Notes under the pieces: model-generated
What the model was told of the DNA's origin: nothing
Seen by the model: the letters and a program-made list of their open reading frames with translations, nothing else
The model's database searches: none
Made by a program: the position numbers and the translations under genes
Assembly (NCBI GenBank): GCA_944358435.1
Contig: CALVRD010000005.1
Location: 1-39,149 of the forward strand
Length of the DNA: 39,149 nt
DNA from: an uncultured Bacilli bacterium
Lineage (GTDB): Bacteria > Bacillota_I > Bacilli_A > RF39 > UBA660
Direction: 5' to 3'
Shown: in pieces, positions 34,868-39,149 of the stretch
How the letters are laid out: every line of letters starts with the position of its first letter
Position numbering within the stretch: the stretch's first letter is position 1

Positions 34868-35782
34868 ATGAATTTAGAAATAAAAGTTCTTGCTCCTAAA
34901 GAGCAAAAAGACGATGTTGATTATGGAGACTGTTTTATTATTAACGATAATGGTAAAGTTGTCGTATATGATTGTGGTTCTGAGGAATTGGCAGATCAAG
35001 TGTTAAATTATTTAAGGGAAAGAAATATAAAAAAAATTGATTTAATTTTATCACATAATGATAGTGATCATTTTAATGGTATACCAAAATTGGTTGAGAA
35101 TGGTGTTGTTAATTCGATTACAACATTATTGCTATTAAAATATAAAGATGCAATTTTTAATAAAATCAAAGATAATCGTGTTACTAAAGATTCTTTAGTA
35201 GAACATATCACGGATATGTATAGTAATATTTATTCATTATCAGGACTAAATTTACAAGATGCTTTGGATAATGATAATTGTTTAACTACTAATTTGAAAA
35301 TTGTCGGCCCAGCAACTGAATATTTTGTTGATGCTGTTGCTAAGCAATTTACTCCAAACGAGAGTAATAATATTGACGGGAGTACAATAATGAATGCTAT
35401 AAGTGTTCAATTGGAAGTTAATTTTAATGGACAAAAATTGTTGTTAACTGGAGATGCTGATTTTGCTGCATTTGACGATAAAATTAAAAATTACGATGCT
35501 ATTCAGTTACCACATCATGGTAACAACGATATGGCTCAAAAAATATTTGAAAAAAATGCAAAAAGAAATGATGTTCTATATATTATTTCTGATAATAAAG
35601 GTTCAAATATTAATGGGGGATCTGCTAATTTGGAAGTTAAGGGACATCGAATTATGAATACTAAAAACGGTGCTTTAAGTATTAACGAAAGTGTATTTAA
35701 AGCAGAAAGGAAAGGAACATTAAATTGCTATGAGATATATTCTTTTGAAGAAAACACTATCTTTCGAAGAAATAAGATCTAG
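34868..35782 (+). CDS. Metallo-beta-lactamase-fold hydrolase, ComEC-like
   Basis: A 304-residue MBL-fold protein. The metal site reads HNDSDHFNG (H63, D65, D67, H68), with D196/D198 in LLTGDAD and H216/H217 in LPHHGNND, the pattern of the ComEC/Rec2 C-terminal domain, a predicted DNase or phosphodiesterase. There is no signal or membrane segment, so it acts in the cytosol. GAGGAGG precedes the ATG. It is the first of three overlapping genes (53-base overlap with the next) on a mobilizable module, a context typical of defence or conflict genes. Leucine codons include many TTG, unlike the core genes. The exact substrate is unknown. Confidence 0.88.
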   Translation: MNLEIKVLAPKEQKDDVDYGDCFIINDNGKVVVYDCGSEELADQVLNYLRERNIKKIDLILSHNDSDHFNGIPKLVENGVVNSITTLLLLKYKDAIFNKIKDNRVTKDSLVEHITDMYSNIYSLSGLNLQDALDNDNCLTTNLKIVGPATEYFVDAVAKQFTPNESNNIDGSTIMNAISVQLEVNFNGQKLLLTGDADFAAFDDKIKNYDAIQLPHHGNNDMAQKIFEKNAKRNDVLYIISDNKGSNINGGSANLEVKGHRIMNTKNGALSINESVFKAERKGTLNCYEIYSFEENTIFRRNKI

Positions 35783-36170
35783 ACAAGAATATCTATATGA
35801 TGTTTTTAAAATTTATACAATTCCTTTTTACTATGAAAACTATATCGAGTTAAGATCGGTGCCTAAGAATTATTGTGATATTGTATTTATAAATGGACAC
35901 AATAATCAAGTCTATAGCTTTTTAAAGAATGAAGAACCTCCAGAAAATGATGTCGTACTAATTACTTGTTATCAAGGTTTAGTGGCAACACTAAATTTTC
36001 CTGGTAAATGTATATATTTTTCTAATACTACGACTGATAAACTAAACGGAAAAGAATATGGATTCGATTTTGAAATAACTAATTCAGAACTTGATTTATA
36101 TAATTGTTCTTATACTTTGATAAAAGATAAGCTTGACTATTCATTTGAAAGGACTGATAAAAATGGATAA
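35730..36170 (+). CDS. Unknown small protein with a possible His/Cys pair
   Basis: A 146-residue protein that I cannot assign. The start at 35730 lies 53 bases inside the MBL gene with only a weak AAAGGAA upstream; no better start was seen before the first conserved-looking strand. The central part alternates strands and helix: DIVFINGHNNQ ends at H57, then a helix, then DVVLITCYQG with C80, then GKCIYFSNT. A His at a strand end followed by Cys at the next strand end recalls caspase-like (clan CD) proteases, where GHG and xCxSG occupy these places, but the spacing of 23 residues is short. It overlaps the membrane gene by eight bases. Confidence 0.7.
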   Translation: MRYILLKKTLSFEEIRSRQEYLYDVFKIYTIPFYYENYIELRSVPKNYCDIVFINGHNNQVYSFLKNEEPPENDVVLITCYQGLVATLNFPGKCIYFSNTTTDKLNGKEYGFDFEITNSELDLYNCSYTLIKDKLDYSFERTDKNG

Positions 36171-36660
36171 AGTAATAGAGAAAATTAGTAATTATCAAAT
36201 ATTTAATAATCTGGTCCCAGGTTATTTATTCTTAATTATTAGTAGTAAAATAGTAGAAAAAAACCTAATTGTGGACAATTTTATTTATTTGTTGTTTGAA
36301 GCGTACTTTATAGGTATTGTAATAAGTAGGTTATCCTCTTTGATAATTGAGAAAATTATAGTTAAAATATGGAGATTAAAAAAAGAACCATATTTTAACT
36401 ATATCGAAGCAAATAAGCAAGATAATAAACTGGAAGTTTTAACTCAGGATTGTAATATGTATAGAAGTTTATGTACTTTAATGTTAATTGAATTAATATT
36501 AAAAATAATGATTATGCTTAAAATTGAAAACTTTATTGATAAAGATATTATTATTTTGATATGCTTTGTAGCATTAGCTATACTTTTTGCTTTTTCGTTC
36601 GTTAAACAAAATAAATTTATATCGTTAAGAGTAAAAGAAATAAGTAAAGAAGAAAAATAA
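36163..36660 (+). CDS. Four-helix membrane protein, 165 aa
   Basis: I start it at the ATG at 36163 (MDKVIEKISNYQIFNNL) after AAAGG; an in-frame ATG at 36133 lies further inside the upstream gene. Hydrophobic segments: about 14-30 (LVPGYLFLIISSKIV), 37-58 (LLFEAYFIGIVISRL), 95-112 (LMLIELILKIMIMLK) and 120-140 (IIILICFVALAILFAF), with a cytosolic charged loop (RLKKEPYFNYIEANKQDNK) between the second and third. The 2+loop+2 layout resembles membrane effectors of defence systems. Family not recognised. Translationally coupled to the two genes before it; a terminator follows directly. Confidence 0.82.
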   Translation: MDKVIEKISNYQIFNNLVPGYLFLIISSKIVEKNLIVDNFIYLLFEAYFIGIVISRLSSLIIEKIIVKIWRLKKEPYFNYIEANKQDNKLEVLTQDCNMYRSLCTLMLIELILKIMIMLKIENFIDKDIIILICFVALAILFAFSFVKQNKFISLRVKEISKEEK

Positions 36661-36662
36661 AG

Positions 36663-36690
36663 AAGATACTTAAGTTAGTATCTTTTTATT
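36663..36690 (+). terminator. Terminator of the MBL cassette
   Basis: AAGATACT (36663-36670) pairs with AGTATCTT (36677-36684), loop TAAGTT, then TTTATT. Confidence 0.88.
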
Positions 36691-36724
36691 GTGTATTGAC
36701 TTAAAAGAAAGAGAGGATTGATAT

Positions 36725-38011
36725 ATGAGTTTAAATTATGCAATATTTAGAAGTGAGCCAATTTATACTTTACAAGATTTAGCACAAATAGGATCACATA
36801 ATAAAAGGGAGAAGAAAGCATATAATTCTAATCCTAATATAAAAATACAATTAGCAAAGAATAATATAGAATTAGTGCCCTTAACAGACAAATATGTTAA
36901 GGGCTTTTATAATTTGACTGAAGAATATAGAAAAGAACATGATGAAAGAATGAAAACAGAACGAGAAGATAGAAAAAAGACATTTAATCAAATGTTAAAT
37001 AAATCCAAAAGTGTAGTAGCTGATGAACTACTATTTACTGCTACTCATAATTTTTTTAATAATATGACAAAAGATGATATTAAAAATTGGGCAGATACTT
37101 GTATGGAGTTCGTATATGAAGATTTAGGATATACAAAAGACCAAGTACTACATGCAACTGTTCATTTAGATGAAGAGACACCTCATCTTCATTGTGTTGT
37201 TGTACCACTTGTCAAAAAGTATGATAAAAGAACAAATACTGAAAGGTTTACTATATCAAAAAAACAATATATTAAAGATAAAGTTCATTTATCAGAATTA
37301 CAAGATAAGTATTATAAAAGACTAACTGATAAGGGTTATGATTTGGAACGTGGAATTAAAGGTAGTAATGCACAACATCAAAATGTAAAAGAATTAAAGA
37401 AAACTACAAAGTATTATGAGAATAAAGTAAGTGCTTTAGATAAAAAATTAGACAATGCTATAAATAATTTTGAATCTAAAATGCAAACAACTAAAAATAT
37501 TTTATTTGCTAAAGAATATGTAAAAGTTAAAAAGGATACTTTTGATTCTATGAACAAGGTTATTACAGAATCTAAAAAAATTATGGAATTTCAACCTAAA
37601 TTAGATGATTTATTTTCTGAAGTTAATGAATTTACTAAAAGCCATAAATCATTAGAAACAGAAAATAAAAAACTTCAAAAAGAAGTTAAAGCACTTATTA
37701 CAAAGAATAAAAGTTTATCAGATGAAAATAACAAACTAAAAAACTATATAGATACTATTCTAATGGTAATCAAAAATTTTTTTAGGAAAGTTTTACAATA
37801 TGGAAATGAAATTATAAAAGCAGAAACTGTTTTTGAAATAAAAAAATGTTATGATAATAACCAATTTGATATGGAAGATGTATTTAAAATATCTAAAGGT
37901 ACTTCAAAAGAAGATGAAATATTTGATTATGCAAATATTCCTGATTATTTGAGGTCTAGCAAAAAGAATTACGATCATAGGAAAAAGAAAGATAATGATT
38001 TATCTAGATAA
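36725..38011 (+). CDS. mobV: MobV-family relaxase (Mob/Pre)
   Basis: A 428-residue plasmid-mobilization relaxase. The hallmark VHLDEETPHLHCVVVPL lies near residues 141-157; the H-x-D-E-x-T-P-H-x-H core binds metal, and the N-terminal part opens MSLNYAIFRSEPIYTLQDL. In MobM, an N-terminal His or Tyr region attacks oriT; here R9/H25 are nearby. Residues 220-390 are a long coiled coil (DKKLDNAINNFES, ENKKLQKEVKALITKNKSL). GAGAGGATT precedes the ATG. It should nick the oriT-like site at 38984-38993 and transfer the module with a helper element. Confidence 0.92.
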   Translation: MSLNYAIFRSEPIYTLQDLAQIGSHNKREKKAYNSNPNIKIQLAKNNIELVPLTDKYVKGFYNLTEEYRKEHDERMKTEREDRKKTFNQMLNKSKSVVADELLFTATHNFFNNMTKDDIKNWADTCMEFVYEDLGYTKDQVLHATVHLDEETPHLHCVVVPLVKKYDKRTNTERFTISKKQYIKDKVHLSELQDKYYKRLTDKGYDLERGIKGSNAQHQNVKELKKTTKYYENKVSALDKKLDNAINNFESKMQTTKNILFAKEYVKVKKDTFDSMNKVITESKKIMEFQPKLDDLFSEVNEFTKSHKSLETENKKLQKEVKALITKNKSLSDENNKLKNYIDTILMVIKNFFRKVLQYGNEIIKAETVFEIKKCYDNNQFDMEDVFKISKGTSKEDEIFDYANIPDYLRSSKKNYDHRKKKDNDLSR

Positions 38012-38017
38012 TTAATA

Positions 38018-38042
38018 AGAGTTAACATATTTTGTTAACTCT
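38018..38042. terminator. Hairpin between convergent mob and XRE genes
   Basis: AGAGTTAAC (38018-38026) pairs perfectly with GTTAACTCT (38034-38042), loop ATATTTT. No long T tract on either side; a weak bidirectional terminator. Confidence 0.55.
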
Positions 38043-38289
38043 CATCTTTACTATCAATAGGTCTAAATAATTCTCTTATATCTATGTTTAGAACTTGTGC
38101 AAATCGCCATAAAGTTCCTAAACTAAATGTTTGATGGTATTTTTCACTTTCAATATTCATTATAAAACCATCACTATAATTACACAATTCGGCAAATTTG
38201 CTTTGGGTTAATCCTTTTAGCTTTCTCTGAATTTTAAGGTTATGTGCTACAAGATAATAAATATAATTTTCATCTTTTTTATTATTCAT
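38035..38289 (-). CDS. XRE-family transcriptional regulator
   Basis: An 84-residue protein with a helix-turn-helix of the Cro/CI type, residues about 15-70: VAHNLKIQRKLKGLTQSKFA, then ELCNYSDGFIMNIES as the recognition part. It reads away from a zinc-ribbon membrane protein and is preceded by two operator-like direct repeats, so it probably represses itself and that gene. The ATG at 38289 follows GAGAGGTAGGTG on the minus strand. It is convergent with mob. Confidence 0.88.
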   Translation of the reverse strand: MNNKKDENYIYYLVAHNLKIQRKLKGLTQSKFAELCNYSDGFIMNIESEKYHQTFSLGTLWRFAQVLNIDIRELFRPIDSKDES

Positions 38290-38318
38290 TGCAACACCTA
38301 CCTCTCTAAATATATTTT

Positions 38319-38358
38319 CTCACTTATTCGGTGAAAATATACTCACTCATTCGGTGAG
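38319..38358. promoter_or_regulatory. Two direct-repeat operators in the XRE/DUF4352 gap
   Basis: CTCACTTATTCGGTGA (38319-38334) and CTCACTCATTCGGTGAG (38342-38358) differ at one internal base and recur every 23 bp, about two helical turns. Each has CTCAC/GTGAG ends in inverted order. They flank the divergent promoters, the expected binding place for the XRE protein. Confidence 0.78.
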
Positions 38359-38363
38359 AATTA

Positions 38364-38372
38364 TGATATAAT
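38364..38372 (+). promoter_or_regulatory. Extended -10 promoter of the 38396 gene
   Basis: TGA followed by TATAAT (38367-38372). The second operator repeat covers the spacer and -35 area, so repressor binding would block it. Confidence 0.7.
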
Positions 38373-38395
38373 ATAAATTGAAAGGAGGAGAGCAC

Positions 38396-38956
38396 ATGAA
38401 AAAATGTAAGTATTGTCAAACTGAGATTGATAAAAAAGCTAAAGTTTGTCCAAACTGCAAAAAGAAACAATCACATATTTTTAGATGGATTCTACTTGGA
38501 CTTCTTGCAATCATTGTTATTGGAGCTATTGCAGGAGGTGGAAGTGAAGATAATTTTCAAAAAGATTATAAGCAGAGTGATGTAGTAACTTACAAAGATG
38601 TTACTTATTCAATCACTAAGGTTGAAAAAACTAAGGGATCTAATGAATATTTTCAAGCAAAAGAAGGATATGAATATGTAAAAGCAACTATCAAAATAGA
38701 AAATAAAAGTGATGAAAAAATATCATATAATGCATTAGATTTTCAAATGGTTAATGGTGATGGCGTAGAAGCTTCTGTATATAGTATTACTGCTGAAGAT
38801 GATGTACAATTAAATAGTGGTGAACTTGATGCTGGTGGAAAAGTTGAAGGTGTTATCATATGGGAACAAAAACAAGGTGATACAGGTTTAAAAATCAGAT
38901 ATTATGAAAATGTATTATTTGATGATGAGTATACTTTCCAATGGACTTTAGATTAA
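38396..38956 (+). CDS. Zinc-ribbon membrane protein with DUF4352 domain
   Basis: A 186-residue protein. I start at the ATG at 38396, after AAAGGAGGAG; an in-frame TTG further upstream is not needed. A cytosolic zinc ribbon (C4, C7, C18, C21 in KCKYC and VCPNC) is followed by one transmembrane helix (WILLGLLAIIVIGAIAG, residues 31-47) and an extracellular beta-rich domain (VVTYKDVTYSITKVEKT, GYEYVKATIKIENKSDE, FQWTLD) that matches the DUF4352 / telomere-repeat-like immunoglobulin fold. Function unknown. It is controlled by the operators above and lies between the repressor and oriT. Its C-terminal domain may sense or coat the cell surface. Confidence 0.85.
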   Translation: MKKCKYCQTEIDKKAKVCPNCKKKQSHIFRWILLGLLAIIVIGAIAGGGSEDNFQKDYKQSDVVTYKDVTYSITKVEKTKGSNEYFQAKEGYEYVKATIKIENKSDEKISYNALDFQMVNGDGVEASVYSITAEDDVQLNSGELDAGGKVEGVIIWEQKQGDTGLKIRYYENVLFDDEYTFQWTLD

Positions 38957-38965
38957 TTTTTATCA

Positions 38966-39043
38966 ACTAAATTGACAATTTAGTAACACACTACGATATT
39001 GGCATAGCCAATAACGAAAGTGTGCCAAGGGAACACCCTTTGG
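38966..39043 (-). other. oriT: MobV-type origin of transfer (oriT)
   Basis: On the minus strand TAGTGTG/TTA (38993-38984) matches the conserved MobV nick site as known for pMV158 MobM, cut between G and T (38987/38986). It is bordered by TATTGGC (38997-39003) paired with GCCAATA (39007-39013), by CACACT (38987-38992) with AGTGTG (39019-39024), by a 9-bp palindrome ACTAAATTG (38966-38974) / CAATTTAGT (38976-38984), and by CCAAGGG/CCCTTTGG (39025-39043). The relaxase gene lies 970 bases away. I know the pMV158 site from memory, so the exact match should be checked. Confidence 0.8.
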
Positions 39044-39055
39044 AAACCCTATAAT

Positions 39056-39098
39056 GCAACATATTATAAAAATTTTCTTTATAATATGTTGTTTTTTT
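39056..39098 (+). terminator. Strong hairpin terminator after oriT
   Basis: AACATATTATAAA (39058-39070) pairs with TTTATAATATGTT (39078-39090), extended by C-G and G-U, loop AATTTTC, then TTTTTTTA. It is the longest perfect stem in the window. Confidence 0.9.
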
Positions 39099-39149
39099 AT
39101 TTTGAAAAATATCAAAATAAAAAAAGACTATCGCCACTTTCATTGCTAA

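Noticed and set aside
36690-36724. Promoter for the mob gene (TTGACT at 36696)
   Set aside because: The -10 position 17 bases on would fall on the start codon; no acceptable -10 box was found, so none is listed.
1-39149. CRISPR array or tRNA genes
   Set aside because: No regularly spaced direct repeats were seen; the only near-repeat pair is the operator at 38319-38358. No tRNA-like cloverleaf was recognised in the intergenic regions.

Overview
The window is AT-rich DNA from a low-GC Bacillota, most likely a Bacilli/Erysipelotrichia/Mollicutes-related lineage that keeps the standard code (TGG for Trp; TGA and TAG both end ordinary genes). The support is the S10-spc-alpha ribosomal gene order, strong AGGAGG-type ribosome binding sites, zinc-type S14 and four-Cys adenylate kinase, the rplQ/ecf/truA/rplM/rpsI neighbourhood and a type VIIb secretion ATPase. 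The genus cannot be named from this sequence.

Bases 1-11480 are one ribosomal-protein superoperon: the end of rplB, then rpsS-rplV-rpsC-rplP-rpmC-rpsQ-rplN-rplX-rplE-rpsN-rpsH-rplF-rplR-rpsE-rplO-secY-adk-map-infA-rpmJ-rpsM-rpsK-rpoA-rplQ, closed by a terminator. L30 (rpmD) is absent from its usual place. Bases 11480-17850 follow the usual downstream order with changes: an unknown gene and a short-chain dehydrogenase come first; the two ECF-transporter ATPases are badly degraded and the EcfT gene is missing; then come truA, an unknown two-gene operon, and rplM-rpsI behind an L13-leader-like hairpin.

Bases 17850-22000 are accessory: a holin/M23-endolysin pair, a ZIP metal transporter, an ASCH gene broken by one TAG, an Amidase_3 and a dCMP deaminase. 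Bases 22000-27390 hold a compact type VIIb secretion cluster (EssC-like ATPase, YukD/EsaB-like protein and two unknown small proteins) with its own promoter and a bidirectional terminator. Two minus-strand genes follow: a SpoIID-like protein lacking its key residues and a zinc-phospholipase-fold protein. Then come an Abi_2/HEPN gene overlapping an HtrA protease, and a PRPP-synthetase-like gene behind a small ORF and terminator-like hairpin.

Bases 33050-34500 hold no intact protein gene. A minus-strand sigma-A-type promoter drives about 220 nt with many long-range complementarities, including two possible pseudoknots; I read this as a structured noncoding RNA of unassigned family. Beside it lie a decayed SNF2 helicase and an amidase fragment. 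Bases 34515-39149 look like a mobile module. A promoter and a roughly 318-nt hairpin-rich leader precede an overlapping three-gene cassette: a ComEC-like metallo-beta-lactamase-fold protein, a small protein with a possible His/Cys pair, and a four-helix membrane protein. After it come a MobV relaxase, an XRE repressor with a repeated operator, a zinc-ribbon/DUF4352 protein and a MobV-type oriT carrying TAGTGTG/TTA. The best candidates for something undescribed are the pseudoknotted RNA and this three-gene cassette with its leader.
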